Source: Aquisalimonas sp007126095 (GTDB lineage Bacteria; Pseudomonadota; Gammaproteobacteria; Nitrococcales; Aquisalimonadaceae). Taken from it: a stretch of 64,000 nt of DNA. The notes below the pieces were generated by a model. That model had not been told where the DNA came from and searched no databases. It saw only the letters and a program-made list of their open reading frames with translations. The DNA is taken from contig NZ_JBLWFT010000008.1 of assembly GCF_048323695.1 (NCBI RefSeq), positions 1-64,000 of the forward strand, read 5' to 3'. Positions within the stretch are counted from its first letter, which is position 1. Each line of letters opens with the position of its first letter. A program made the position numbers and the translations under genes. Shown piece by piece: positions 15,325-24,171 of the stretch.

Positions 15325-18300
15325 TCAGGCCGGTTCGCGGGCGCGCTCATCCGCCTCCAGCTCGTCGATGTCGTGGGCGACGGCGTTGGTGGAACGGGTA
15401 AAGCGCGCGAACAGGTCATATAGCACCGGCGTCAGGAACAGTGTCAACAGCGTGGCGAAGGAGAGCCCGCCGATGATGACCACGCCGATGGCGCCGCGGC
15501 TCTCGGCGCCGGCGCCGGTGGAGAGCACGAGCGGCAGCGCGCCGAAGACCGTGGAGACGGCGGTCATGAGAATGGGCCGGAACCGCAGGGTCGCGCCTTC
15601 CAGAATGGCCTGGCGCACCGTGCGCCCCTGATCGCGCAGCTGGTTGGCGAACTCCACCATGAGAATGCCGTTCTTCGCCATCAGGCCGATCAGCAGGATC
15701 ATGCCGATCTGGCTGTAGATGTTCAGCGTGATGCCGGTAAAGAACAGCGCCGCCAGCGCGCCGGTGACCGCCAGCGGCACCGACACCATGATGATGCCGG
15801 GGTGGATGAAGCTCTCGAACTGCGCCGCCAGCACCAGGAACACCACCAGCATGGCCAGGGCGAAGGTGATGTAGATGGCCCCGGAGGTCTCCATGAACTC
15901 CTGGGAGAGGCCGAGATAGCTGGTCTGCGCCTCGTCGGGCAGCTCCTCGGCGGCGATGCGGTCCAGATACTCCAGCGCGCTGCCGAGATCGTAGCCCTCC
16001 GCAAGGGAGGCCTGGATGGTCACGGACGGCAGCCTGTTCACCCGGGTAAGCACCGGCGGCGAGCCGATCTCGTTCATGGTGAGCAGGCTGGACAGCGGCA
16101 CCAGATCGGAGCCATTGCCGCCTCCGCCCCGCACGAAGATGTTCTCCAGATCCGTGGGCGAGGCGCGGTCGGCGTCCTCGGCCTGGACGATCACGTCGTA
16201 CTCCCGGCCGCGATCCAGATAAGTGGTGATCTGCCGCGAGGCGAGCATGGTCTGCAGGGTGCGCCCCACCTCATCCACCGGGATGTCCAGATCCGCGGCC
16301 AGATCGCGGTTCAGGCCCACATTGAGCTGCGGGCGGGTCTCCTCGTAGTCGGCGTCCAGCCCCTGGAGGTTGGGGTTCTCCCGCGCCCGGTCGAGGATGC
16401 GCTGGCTCCACTCGCCGAGTTCGTCGTAGCTGGAGCCGCCGATGACGAACTGCACCGGCTGCTGAAAGCCACTCTGGCCCAGCCCCGGCGGGTTCACCGC
16501 GAAGGCGCGTATGCCGGGAATGGCCATGAGCTCCGGCATGATCTCGGAGGCGATGGTCTGCTGGCCGCGCTCCCGCTGATCCCACGGCGTCAGGCCAAGA
16601 ATGGTGAAGCCGCTGTCGACACGCCCCCGGAAGCCGATGATGGAGAACACCCGCCACGCCTCGCCGCTCTCCACGTACGGCTGCACCACTTCTTCAATGC
16701 GCCGGACCTGCCGGTCGGTGTATTCGGCCGTCGAGCCCTGGGGGGCGCTGCTGGGGATGATGATGACGCTGCGGTCCTCGGTCGGCGACAGTTCCTCGGG
16801 CAACACCTGGAAGAGCTGGTAGGCCATGAGCGCAGCACCCACGCACACCGCCAGCACGATCAGCGGCAGGTTCAGCGCCCGCGACAGCAGCGCCTGATAG
16901 CCGTTGGTCAGCCCGGTGAACACGCGCTCCGTGGCCCGGTGCAGCCGGCCCTCGCCCGCCGGCGGCCGCAGCCACTTGGAGCACAGCACCGGCGCCAGGG
17001 TGAGCGCAACGATGCTTGAGAACGCCACGGCGGCGGCCAACACCAGCCCGAACTCGCTGAACAGCCGGCCGACGTTGCCCTCCATGAAGGCAATGGGCAC
17101 GAACACGGCAATCAGCGTGAGCGTGGTGGCGACGATGGCAAATCCCACCTGCCGGGCGCCACGGAACGACGCCAGCAGCGGCGGCTCGCCGTTGTCGATG
17201 CGTCGCTGGATGTTCTCCAGCATGACGATGGCGTCGTCCACCACCAGGCCGATGGCGAGAATCAGGGCCAGCAGCGTGAGCACGTTGATGGAGAACCCCA
17301 GGGGCGCCATGACCGAGAAGGCGCCGATCACGGCCACCGGGATGGTCACCGCCGGGATCAGCGTCGCCCGCACCGAGCGCAGGAATACGAAGATCACCAG
17401 CACCACCAGACCCACCGCGATGCTCAGGGTGATGAGCACCTCGCGGATGGATTCGCGGATGAACACCGATTCGTCATAACTGATCTGCAGCTCCACATCC
17501 GCGGGCAGCGTGCCCTCCAGCAGCTCCAGTTCCCGCTGCACCGCATCCGAGACGCTGATCACGTTCGATTGCGACTGCCGGATCACACCCAGCCCCACGG
17601 CGGTGCGGCCGTTGTTGCGCAGAATGGAGGTGTCGTCCTCCACCCCGCGGGACACGCGCGCCACCTCGCCCAGGCGAATGGGCACATCGCCCTCGGTGCG
17701 CAGCACGATGCGCTCGAACTGCTCCGGCTCGTTCAGGCGGGTATCGGTGCGCACGGTGAGATCGCGCAGCACGGATTCCACCCGCCCGGCCGGTAGCTCG
17801 ACGTTGTTTCGGCGCAGGGCGTTCTCGACGTCGTCCACGGTGACGTTGCGCGCGGCCATGCTCTCGCGGTCCAGCCACACGCGCATGGCGTATCGGCGCT
17901 CGCCACCGATGCGGATGTCGGCCACGCCCTCCAGCACGGAGATGCGGTCCTGCACCTGGCGCTCGATGATGTCGGTCAGCTCCACCGGCGACAGGCGATC
18001 GGAGGTCATGGCGAGCCACATCATCGGCCGCGCGTCCGCCTCCGTCTTGGTGACCACCGGCGCGTCGGCATCCTCCGGCAGGTTGTCCGCAATGCGCGCA
18101 ATGGCGTCGCGCACGTCGTTGGCGGCATTGTCGATGTCACGGCTGAGCTCGAACTCGATGGTGGTCTCGCCGTTGCCGTCACGGCTCTCGGAGGTGATGG
18201 AGCGGATACCGTCCACCCGGCTGATGGCGCCTTCGATGCGCTCGGTGATCTCGGTGTCGATCACCTGCGGCGCAGCGCCCACGTAACTGGTGGAAACAGA

Positions 18301-18435
18301 CACGATGGGCGGATCGATATTGGGGTATTCGCGTACCGGCAGCTGGGTCAGGGAGGCGATGCCGAGCACCACGATCAGCAGGCTGACCACGGTGGCCAGC
18401 ACCGGCCGTTTCACGGACACATCGGAGATGATCAT
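15325..18435 (-). CDS. RND efflux transporter permease (HAE1 family)
   Basis: Inner-membrane proton-driven pump of 1036 residues, the normal size. It begins with the typical MIISDVSVKRPVLATVVSLL transmembrane start and has two sets of transmembrane helices around two large periplasmic loops. The proton-relay motif GLVVDDAIVMLEN is in the first set (about 403-415), and a second-half helix carries GLMAKNGILMVEFANQLRDQ. It follows the membrane-fusion protein gene by 30 bases. No outer-membrane channel gene is adjacent, so it probably uses a TolC encoded elsewhere. Substrates cannot be read from the sequence. Confidence 0.95.
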   Translation of the reverse strand: MIISDVSVKRPVLATVVSLLIVVLGIASLTQLPVREYPNIDPPIVSVSTSYVGAAPQVIDTEITERIEGAISRVDGIRSITSESRDGNGETTIEFELSRDIDNAANDVRDAIARIADNLPEDADAPVVTKTEADARPMMWLAMTSDRLSPVELTDIIERQVQDRISVLEGVADIRIGGERRYAMRVWLDRESMAARNVTVDDVENALRRNNVELPAGRVESVLRDLTVRTDTRLNEPEQFERIVLRTEGDVPIRLGEVARVSRGVEDDTSILRNNGRTAVGLGVIRQSQSNVISVSDAVQRELELLEGTLPADVELQISYDESVFIRESIREVLITLSIAVGLVVLVIFVFLRSVRATLIPAVTIPVAVIGAFSVMAPLGFSINVLTLLALILAIGLVVDDAIVMLENIQRRIDNGEPPLLASFRGARQVGFAIVATTLTLIAVFVPIAFMEGNVGRLFSEFGLVLAAAVAFSSIVALTLAPVLCSKWLRPPAGEGRLHRATERVFTGLTNGYQALLSRALNLPLIVLAVCVGAALMAYQLFQVLPEELSPTEDRSVIIIPSSAPQGSTAEYTDRQVRRIEEVVQPYVESGEAWRVFSIIGFRGRVDSGFTILGLTPWDQRERGQQTIASEIMPELMAIPGIRAFAVNPPGLGQSGFQQPVQFVIGGSSYDELGEWSQRILDRARENPNLQGLDADYEETRPQLNVGLNRDLAADLDIPVDEVGRTLQTMLASRQITTYLDRGREYDVIVQAEDADRASPTDLENIFVRGGGGNGSDLVPLSSLLTMNEIGSPPVLTRVNRLPSVTIQASLAEGYDLGSALEYLDRIAAEELPDEAQTSYLGLSQEFMETSGAIYITFALAMLVVFLVLAAQFESFIHPGIIMVSVPLAVTGALAALFFTGITLNIYSQIGMILLIGLMAKNGILMVEFANQLRDQGRTVRQAILEGATLRFRPILMTAVSTVFGALPLVLSTGAGAESRGAIGVVIIGGLSFATLLTLFLTPVLYDLFARFTRSTNAVAHDIDELEADERAREPA

Positions 18436-18465
18436 CGGCCGCTCCCCACGCCAGCGCCGGGCCGA

Positions 18466-19578
18466 TCAGCGCGCTGCCACATCGCCATGATCCGGCCCCC
18501 CGCCACTGTTGAGCACGCGCACATCGGCCCCATCACGCACGGTCTGCAACCCGGCGATCACCACGTTGTCTTCATCGGCGAGTTCACCGCTGACCTCCAC
18601 GTAACCCGCTTCCCGCCGGCCGGTGGTGACCTGGACACGCCGGGCCTGGTCGTCGGCAATCACGAACACGTAGGCGCCCGTGCCCTCCTTGAGCACGGAC
18701 TCCTCCGGCACCATGAGCGCCTCGCGCTCGGCAAGCACCAGTCGTGCGGTCATGAACATGCCGGCACGCAGGCGGCGCTCGTCGTTGTCGAATTCCGCCT
18801 GCACGCGCAGGGAGCGGGTAATGGGGTCGATCCGGGAGGCGAGCCGCGTCACTTCGCCGGCGAACACCTCGTCTCCGAAGCCGAGACTGCGGGCCCGCAC
18901 TTCCAGCCCCGGCACCAGGCCGCTCAGAAAGCGCTCCGGCACGGCGAAATCCAGTCGCACGACACTGAGATCGTCCAGAGTGGTCAGCAGGGTGCCGGGC
19001 TCCACATAGGCGCCCGGGCTCACTTCACGCAGGCCGACAATGCCGTCGAAGGGCGCTTCGATGGTGCGATCGCGCAACCGGCTCTCGGCCACTTCCACGC
19101 GCGCTTCGGCCGACTCCAGCGCCGCGCGGCGCTCATCCACCTCCGCCTCGGGGACGTCACGCTCTTCGAACAGCGCCACGGCGCGCCGATAGCGGTTGCG
19201 GGCATCGTCACGCTGGGCGCGCGCCTCCCGGAGATCCGCCTGCTCGCGCACCTGATCGAGGATGAACAGCGTCTCGCCTGCCTCCACCTGCTGCCCTTCG
19301 CGCACCGGCGCCTCGACGATCCGGCCGGCAACCTCGGTGACGATCTCCACCGACTCCCGGGCCAGCATTGTCCCCACGGCCTGCACCGTGTCCTGAACCG
19401 TTCTGCGCTCGGCCCGGGCCACCTCCACCGGCATGGGGCCGCCGGGTCCGCGGCCCTCAGGGCCACCCGCGCCGTCCTGGTCCTCCGCCTGTCCCAGCCA
19501 GATCCAGCCACCGGCCGCCGCGCCCGCAATCAACGCGACAACCACGATCTGGATCACCCAACGCATTCGGTTCTGCAC
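18466..19578 (-). CDS. RND efflux periplasmic adaptor (membrane fusion protein)
   Basis: Links the RND permease to the outer-membrane channel. The 370-residue protein has an N-terminal membrane anchor (about 7-29). A Gly/Pro-rich linker is followed by a first half-lipoyl strand (VAGRIVEAPVREGQQVEAGE), a helical hairpin rich in Glu, Arg and Ala (about 115-170), the second lipoyl half (IEAPFDGIVGLREVSPGAYV) and beta-barrel domains. It has no lipobox, so it is an anchored rather than lipid-modified form. It is first in the operon with the permease and the SDR gene. Confidence 0.93.
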   Translation of the reverse strand: MQNRMRWVIQIVVVALIAGAAAGGWIWLGQAEDQDGAGGPEGRGPGGPMPVEVARAERRTVQDTVQAVGTMLARESVEIVTEVAGRIVEAPVREGQQVEAGETLFILDQVREQADLREARAQRDDARNRYRRAVALFEERDVPEAEVDERRAALESAEARVEVAESRLRDRTIEAPFDGIVGLREVSPGAYVEPGTLLTTLDDLSVVRLDFAVPERFLSGLVPGLEVRARSLGFGDEVFAGEVTRLASRIDPITRSLRVQAEFDNDERRLRAGMFMTARLVLAEREALMVPEESVLKEGTGAYVFVIADDQARRVQVTTGRREAGYVEVSGELADEDNVVIAGLQTVRDGADVRVLNSGGGPDHGDVAAR

Positions 19579-19790
19579 GACACTTTCTCCGTCTGTGGCT
19601 GTCGCAACGATGCAGACAGGCTCACCAGCTCTGAAGAGCGCTTGCGGTGGCCCGCTCCACCGGCGCCATCATGACAGGCATTCGGACCGCGAAGCGGTGA
19701 AATGGTTTTGATATGATGGGCTATTAATGCATACCTATAATCGAACGGCAGCATGACCTGCCTGACACCAGCGAACAACCAGGCTAAGAC

Positions 19791-20243
19791 ATGATGATTC
19801 AACGAGTACGCAATTTCCTTATCGCCGGTCTGACGGCACTGGGCCTGCTGGCGGGGTCGGCCCTGGCAGACGACCAACCCAGAGACATCCTCATGCTGGT
19901 CAATACCGAGGAAGACCAGGTCCAGGGTATGGCCATGTCCATGGCCTCCGAGCTGGCACAGCGCGACCACCACGTGCACATCATTCTCTGCGGCGAAGCC
20001 GCCGAGCTGGCGCTGGAAGAGAACATCCCCTCGGCCCTGGCGCCGCGGGACATCTCCTCCAAGGAGCTGATGCAGGAAGCCATGAGCTTTGGCGCGACCG
20101 TCGAGGTCTGCCACCTGTTCCTCCCCAACAGCGGCTATCGCCAGTACGAGGAAGAGGACCTGCTCGACGAGGTCACCGTGAACAACCCGGAAGAGCAGGC
20201 GGAGATGATCTCCGACGGCAACACCCGGGTCATCAGTTACTGA
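19791..20243 (+). CDS. Periplasmic DsrE/TusD-fold protein
   Basis: A 150-residue secreted protein with a clear signal peptide (1-26, cleavage after SALA). The mature part looks like a DsrE-like alpha/beta fold, with a first strand ILMLVNTEE and a second HVHIILCGEAAEL. C67 and C107 (VEVCHLFLPNSGY) could form a redox or sulfur-carrying pair; this is inference. DsrE relatives move sulfur or metals, but periplasmic versions are poorly known. It is divergent from the efflux operon. A perfect TATAAT lies at 19736-19741 upstream, without a good -35. Confidence 0.7.
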   Translation: MMIQRVRNFLIAGLTALGLLAGSALADDQPRDILMLVNTEEDQVQGMAMSMASELAQRDHHVHIILCGEAAELALEENIPSALAPRDISSKELMQEAMSFGATVEVCHLFLPNSGYRQYEEEDLLDEVTVNNPEEQAEMISDGNTRVISY

Positions 20244-20254
20244 ACGGCACAACC

Positions 20255-20284
20255 GCTTCGGCTCCGGTGCACCGGAGCCGAAGC
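20255..20284. terminator. Perfect 30-base palindrome, bidirectional terminator
   Basis: An uninterrupted palindrome with 15-base arms (GCTTCGGCTCCGGTG and its complement) sits between the convergent DsrE-like and TerB-like genes. There is no long T-run, but the position and strength suggest a shared terminator. Confidence 0.7.
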
Positions 20285-20292
20285 CAGCCTCT

Positions 20293-20772
20293 TCAGGCCA
20301 GCTCGATCCCCTCCGCGGACAAGCCCCGCAGCTTCGCCGCAATATACGCCTTGTGCGGTACGTAGAGTAGATCCGCGATCTTGCGCACGAGCGCCTCCTG
20401 GTGCTTGTTCACATGGCCGTCAGCGGCGGCGACACGCCACATGAGCTCAATGATCCGCTCCTTGCTGCGGGCGTCGAACTGATCGTGGATCAGCGAGGTG
20501 AACTCGTAGTAGGACACGGAGCGCTCGATCTCTTCGCGGGCGAGTTGGAGTAGTGTGGCCGTTTCCTCCGCGTCCAGCCCGAACTTCTGGCGCACGGCCC
20601 GCTCCGCCGCGGCAGCTTCGTCCGGATCATCACGCCGTTCGACCCGGGTCACCTCAATCAGCAGCGCGGCTGTCGCCAGCTGCAGCCGGTGCTCCTCATC
20701 CTCCACGGAGCCCGCCCCGTCCGCCGGCGCGGCCAGGTAATCGGAGAAGAATCGATTGATGGCATCCAGCAT
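20293..20772 (-). CDS. TerB-family protein
   Basis: A 159-residue cytoplasmic, mostly helical protein. The TerB-like segment (about 25-145) includes LQLATAALLIEVTRVERRDD and MWRVAAADGHVNKHQEALVR, the pair of acidic helix turns seen in TerB domains that bind metal. The ATG at 20772 is preferred to a longer upstream frame because it starts the family sequence MLDAINRFF. TerB proteins are linked to tellurite or phage stress in some bacteria. Solitary copies like this one have no proven role. Its neighbours do not form a ter operon. Confidence 0.8.
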   Translation of the reverse strand: MLDAINRFFSDYLAAPADGAGSVEDEEHRLQLATAALLIEVTRVERRDDPDEAAAAERAVRQKFGLDAEETATLLQLAREEIERSVSYYEFTSLIHDQFDARSKERIIELMWRVAAADGHVNKHQEALVRKIADLLYVPHKAYIAAKLRGLSAEGIELA

Positions 20773-20984
20773 GCAATAGCCTCCAGGCGAAGGGGGTGGA
20801 CTGACCGTTGCCAACCAGGCACATGTGACATATTGCCACACGGCGTGGCACAAAACTGGCGACACAGGGCCGCAAAAGCGGCGTAAACCCGCGCCAATGT
20901 GACACCACACCTGCTGGCATGGTTCCTGCTGTAAAGCCTCCTGACGGGCAACCGCCCACCGTTCAACGACTGATGGAGGTCAAC

Positions 20985-21137
20985 ATGAAACGACTGATGA
21001 CTCTTCTTGCCATTCTTCTCATGACTGGCATGTTCGCTCTTACCGCCTGTGAACCCGTCGACGAGGACGAGTTCGAAGAAATGGAACAGGACATGGAAGA
21101 GCAGGATGACTTTGGCGGTGACGACGACGACTGGTAA
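20985..21137 (+). CDS. Tiny acidic lipoprotein (50 aa)
   Basis: The gene encodes MKRLMTLLAILLMTGMFAL followed by a lipobox LTAC (C22 or close), so the mature chain should be lipidated and of fewer than 30 residues. That tail is almost entirely acidic (DEDEFEEMEQDMEEQDDFGG, then DDDDW). A TGGAGG ribosome binding site precedes the ATG, and a very strong hairpin follows the stop. Both support a real gene. I do not recognise the family. The acid tail would suit a halophile envelope or cation binding; this is a guess. Confidence 0.72.
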   Translation: MKRLMTLLAILLMTGMFALTACEPVDEDEFEEMEQDMEEQDDFGGDDDDW

Positions 21138-21147
21138 TAGCCGCCTG

Positions 21148-21178
21148 GACGGGCCCGGGATCGCCCGGGCCCGTCGCC
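21148..21178 (+). terminator. Strong GC hairpin after the small lipoprotein gene
   Basis: The arms GACGGGCCCGGG and CCCGGGCCCGTC are separated by a four-base loop and followed by GCCTTTAAA. It lies directly after the stop codon of the 50-residue lipoprotein gene. Confidence 0.75.
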
Positions 21179-21372
21179 TTTAAACGACGCTTTGACGCCC
21201 TACCCCAACCCCCACAGACTCTCTCCAGCGACAACTACCAAAAAGCCATCGTTCCTGCTATGGCGACCGGTGGGTAGTTGCCTGACCAACAGTCCCGTGA
21301 ATGGCATGCGGCCGGGGGAATGGCGCGACGCCCCCTGCGCCCCTTACAGGCTGCCTGGCAAAGGCTGAGGCA

Positions 21373-22914
21373 TTGAAGAATCTGCACCTCAAAACCCTCG
21401 CCGCCCTGCTGATCGCGGTCGGCGCCGCAATGATGTGGCACAAGGTCACCACCCTCGGGCTACCACTCACACCGGACGAAGAAACCACAATATGGACCGT
21501 GGAGTCCCGAATCAGCATCGATGCGGATTCCGGACCGAGCCAGGTGGACTTCATGCTGCCGACGAACCCGCCCGGGTTCAACGTCCTTAGCGAGGACTTT
21601 GTCTCGGGGCGGTTCGGGCTCTCCCGCGACAGCGACGGCATCAACCGCCAGGCGCTGTGGACCACGCGACGGGCCAACGGGCAGCACACCCTATACTACC
21701 GCCTGCAGGTTGCCGCCGCCCCGGATGCGGATCGTAACGCCATCGAGGGCGATCAGCCCTCGTTCCCGCCGGTGCCGGAGTACCGCGAACCCTACGGCTC
21801 GGCCGCGTTCACGGTGCTGGAAGAGGTGCGACAGGAGTCCGCCGACATCGCCTCGTTCGCCCGCCGCCTGCTGGACCGCTACAACGCCGACAGCCCGGAC
21901 GAACACATCCAGGTGCTCCGCGGCGGCATCGACAATGAACTGATGCATGTCCAGAACATATCGAACATCCTGGCGGGGGCCCGTATCCCGGCCCGGGTCA
22001 GTCATGTACTGAAGCTCCGCGAAGGCATGCGCCGGGCAGGCACCACGCCCTACCTGGAAGTCCACAACGGCACCGAGTGGATTCCCTTCGACCCCCGCAC
22101 CGGGCAGCGCGGCTATCAGGAGGACCACCTGGTGTGGTACCGCGGCGAGGCGCCCATCGTAAACGCGAGCGGTGCCAGCATCCTCGAGTACGGTTTCTCC
22201 TCGGCACGGACCGTGCGCGCCGTGGTGGACGTGGCCGAGCGGCGGGCGGACATCCTCGGTTCCCGGGTGATGGATTTCTCGCTGCTGGGCCTGCCGGTGG
22301 ACACCCAGAACATCTACCAGACCCTCGTGCTGGTGCCCATCGGCGCCCTGATCGTGGTGCTCATGCGCAACGTGGTGGGCATCAAGACGTTCGGCACCTT
22401 CATGCCGGTGCTGATCGCGCTGGCGTTCCGCGAGACGCAGCTCCTGTGGGGCATCATCCTGTTCTCCAGCATCGTCGCCTGCGGGCTGGCGTTCCGGTTC
22501 TACCTGGAGCGATTGCAATTGCTGTTGGTGCCCCGGGTGGCGTCGGTGCTGGTGGCCGTGGTGATTCTCATGATGGGCATGAGCGTGGTCAGCCACCATC
22601 TGGGCGTCGAGCACGGACTCTCCATCGCCCTCTTTCCAATGGTCATTCTTGCCATGACCATCGAGCGCATGTCGCTGGTGTGGGAGGAGAACGGCGCCCG
22701 CGACGCCATTCAGCAGGGCCTGGGCAGCCTATTCGTGGCCGTGATCGGTTACGGCGTCATGAACTATCCACCGCTGGCGCACATCGCCTTCATGTTCCCC
22801 GAGTCAATGCTGATCATTCTGGCGGTCATGCTGCTCATGGGCCGCTACTCCGGCTTCCGCCTCACGGAGCTGTGGCGATTCCGGGCACTGTTCCGGGAGC
22901 AGCCACGGCCATGA
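21373..22914 (+). CDS. Inactive transglutaminase fused to 7 transmembrane helices (UUP-type)
   Basis: A 513-residue inner-membrane protein. An N-terminal anchor (about 7-25) leads into a periplasmic transglutaminase-like domain (LLDRYNADSPDEHIQVLRGG, PYLEVHNGTEWIPFDPRTG), then seven hydrophobic helices from about 320 to the end. The family is called inactive because the cysteine of the catalytic triad is lost. I chose the TTG at 21373 (LKNLHLKTLAALL) because GCTGAGG lies just upstream; an in-frame ATG at 21301 has no such support. The stop overlaps the ATP-grasp gene by four bases. In the literature this pair occurs with a RimB-like zinc protease in a predicted peptide-tagging system. Confidence 0.85.
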   Translation: MKNLHLKTLAALLIAVGAAMMWHKVTTLGLPLTPDEETTIWTVESRISIDADSGPSQVDFMLPTNPPGFNVLSEDFVSGRFGLSRDSDGINRQALWTTRRANGQHTLYYRLQVAAAPDADRNAIEGDQPSFPPVPEYREPYGSAAFTVLEEVRQESADIASFARRLLDRYNADSPDEHIQVLRGGIDNELMHVQNISNILAGARIPARVSHVLKLREGMRRAGTTPYLEVHNGTEWIPFDPRTGQRGYQEDHLVWYRGEAPIVNASGASILEYGFSSARTVRAVVDVAERRADILGSRVMDFSLLGLPVDTQNIYQTLVLVPIGALIVVLMRNVVGIKTFGTFMPVLIALAFRETQLLWGIILFSSIVACGLAFRFYLERLQLLLVPRVASVLVAVVILMMGMSVVSHHLGVEHGLSIALFPMVILAMTIERMSLVWEENGARDAIQQGLGSLFVAVIGYGVMNYPPLAHIAFMFPESMLIILAVMLLMGRYSGFRLTELWRFRALFREQPRP

Positions 22915-23861
22915 TCGGTTTTCTGCGCCGCGTCCGTGAAGCGGAAGTCCTCGGCATGAACCGCCGCAATGCCGAGTTCATCATGGCGTACAACGCCCGG
23001 CGCAATTACCCGTTCGTGGACGACAAACTGCGCAGCAAGAAGCTCGCGGAGGAGGCCGGCATCCAGGTGCCAGCCCTGTACGGCACCATTGAGATCGAAC
23101 GCCAGATTCGGCAGCTCCCGGATATTCTCGCCGGGCGGGATGATTTCGTCATCAAGCCGGCCCACGGCAGCGGCGGCAGCGGCATCCTGGTGGTGGCCGG
23201 TAGCCAGCACGGCCGCTACCGGCGGGCCAGCGGCACGCTCATGGACCAGCGAGACGTGGACCACCACGTATCCAACATCCTCAGCGGCATGCACAGCCTG
23301 GGGGGACAGCCCGACTGCGCGCTCATCGAGCAGCGCGTCCAGTTCGCCCCCCTGTTTGACGACATCAGCTACCGCGGCGTGCCGGACATCCGCACGGTAG
23401 TCTTCCGCGGGGTGCCGGTCATGGCCATGGTCCGCCTGCCCACGCGGCGCTCCGACGGCAAGGCCAACCTCCACCAGGGCGCGGTGGGCGCAGGGCTGGA
23501 CATCGGCACGGGCCGCACCACCACCGCCGTGTGCCTGGACCGGGACATCAGCGAGCACCCGGACACTGGCGCCCCCATCGCCGGCATTCAGATCCCGGAC
23601 TGGCACAACCTGCTGATTCTCGCGGCCCGCTGTCACTCCCTGGCGCAGCTGGGCTATCTGGGTGTGGATATCGTGCTGGACCGCATCCAGGGGCCGCTGA
23701 TGCTGGAGCTCAATGCCCGCCCTGGGCTAAGCATCCAACTGGCCAACCGCACCAGCCTGTTGCGGCGGCTGCGTAGAATCGAAGCCCTCGAGACCATCCC
23801 CGACGACGCCGACGGGCGCGTTGCCCTCGCCCGCGAGCTGTTCGTCGAGACGCCGGACTGA
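22911..23861 (+). CDS. Alpha-L-glutamate ligase-like ATP-grasp protein
   Basis: A cytoplasmic ATP-grasp ligase of 316 residues. ATP-binding segments are FVIKPAHGSGGSGILVV (about 82-98) and the late metal site GPLMLELNARPGLSIQ, both like RimK. ATP-grasp enzymes join an amine to an acyl phosphate, here probably a glutamate or similar residue. It is translationally coupled to the preceding membrane protein (ATGA), so the ligated product may be linked to the envelope; this follows published genomic predictions rather than experiment. Confidence 0.88.
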   Translation: MIGFLRRVREAEVLGMNRRNAEFIMAYNARRNYPFVDDKLRSKKLAEEAGIQVPALYGTIEIERQIRQLPDILAGRDDFVIKPAHGSGGSGILVVAGSQHGRYRRASGTLMDQRDVDHHVSNILSGMHSLGGQPDCALIEQRVQFAPLFDDISYRGVPDIRTVVFRGVPVMAMVRLPTRRSDGKANLHQGAVGAGLDIGTGRTTTAVCLDRDISEHPDTGAPIAGIQIPDWHNLLILAARCHSLAQLGYLGVDIVLDRIQGPLMLELNARPGLSIQLANRTSLLRRLRRIEALETIPDDADGRVALARELFVETPD

Positions 23862-24030
23862 GCAACCGGCAGATTTTGTGAACCACGCCTCAGCACGCCC
23901 GGATAGTAACGCTGTAATCTCACTCTCAATCAAGGTGAGCTGCGTAAAACAATCCGCCTCCTACCGGCGCAACGGAATGCCGCCGCGGAGGGACCGAATG
24001 ACTCCACCTCCAAGGGGTCTGAGCGCGTTG
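23862..24030 (+). other. Untranslated stretch with possible small RNA
   Basis: No protein gene is supported here. The stretch begins just after the ATP-grasp gene and runs to an intrinsic terminator at 24031-24064, about 170 bases from the stop codon. That is long for a simple 3' end and leaves room for a small RNA or a processed 3' UTR. No convincing promoter was found. Confidence 0.3.
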
Positions 24031-24064
24031 AGGCAGGGTTTGACCCCCCTGCCTTCTTTTTTTT
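24031..24064 (+). terminator. Rho-independent terminator with eight-T tract
   Basis: The arms AGGCAGGG (24031-24038) and CCCTGCCT (24047-24054) are followed by TC and eight T residues (24057-24064). This is the clearest intrinsic terminator in the window and ends transcripts on the plus strand. Confidence 0.88.
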
Positions 24065-24073
24065 GTACCGCGG

Positions 24074-24146
24074 TTGGTGGACCTGAAGGTCCACCCTACA
24101 TCTGCCGCGGGACACCTCACGAAGGGTGGACCTTCAGGTCCACCAA
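24074..24146. repeat. Palindromic repeat pair, family B copy 1
   Basis: Two copies of GGTGGACCT-GA-AGGTCCACC, each a palindrome with nine-base arms, are placed in inverted orientation with a spacer of about 28 bases. Here the conserved CCTAC flank faces inward. Related pairs lie at 31035-31110 and 42964-43026. Confidence 0.85.
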
Positions 24147-24171
24147 CACCGAACCTCATCCCGGCCCCGCA

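Noticed and set aside
20845..20859. Sigma-54-like element TGGCACAAAACTGGC upstream of the small lipoprotein gene
   Set aside because: One mismatch in the essential TTGC half and 125 bases from the start codon; such matches arise by chance in GC-rich DNA.
22077..23861. 594-codon frame that fuses part of the 7TM region to the ATP-grasp gene
   Set aside because: Its first 278 codons are the wrong frame of the 7TM protein (Arg/Ala/Gly-rich). The ATP-grasp gene has its own ATG at 22911 in an ATGA overlap.
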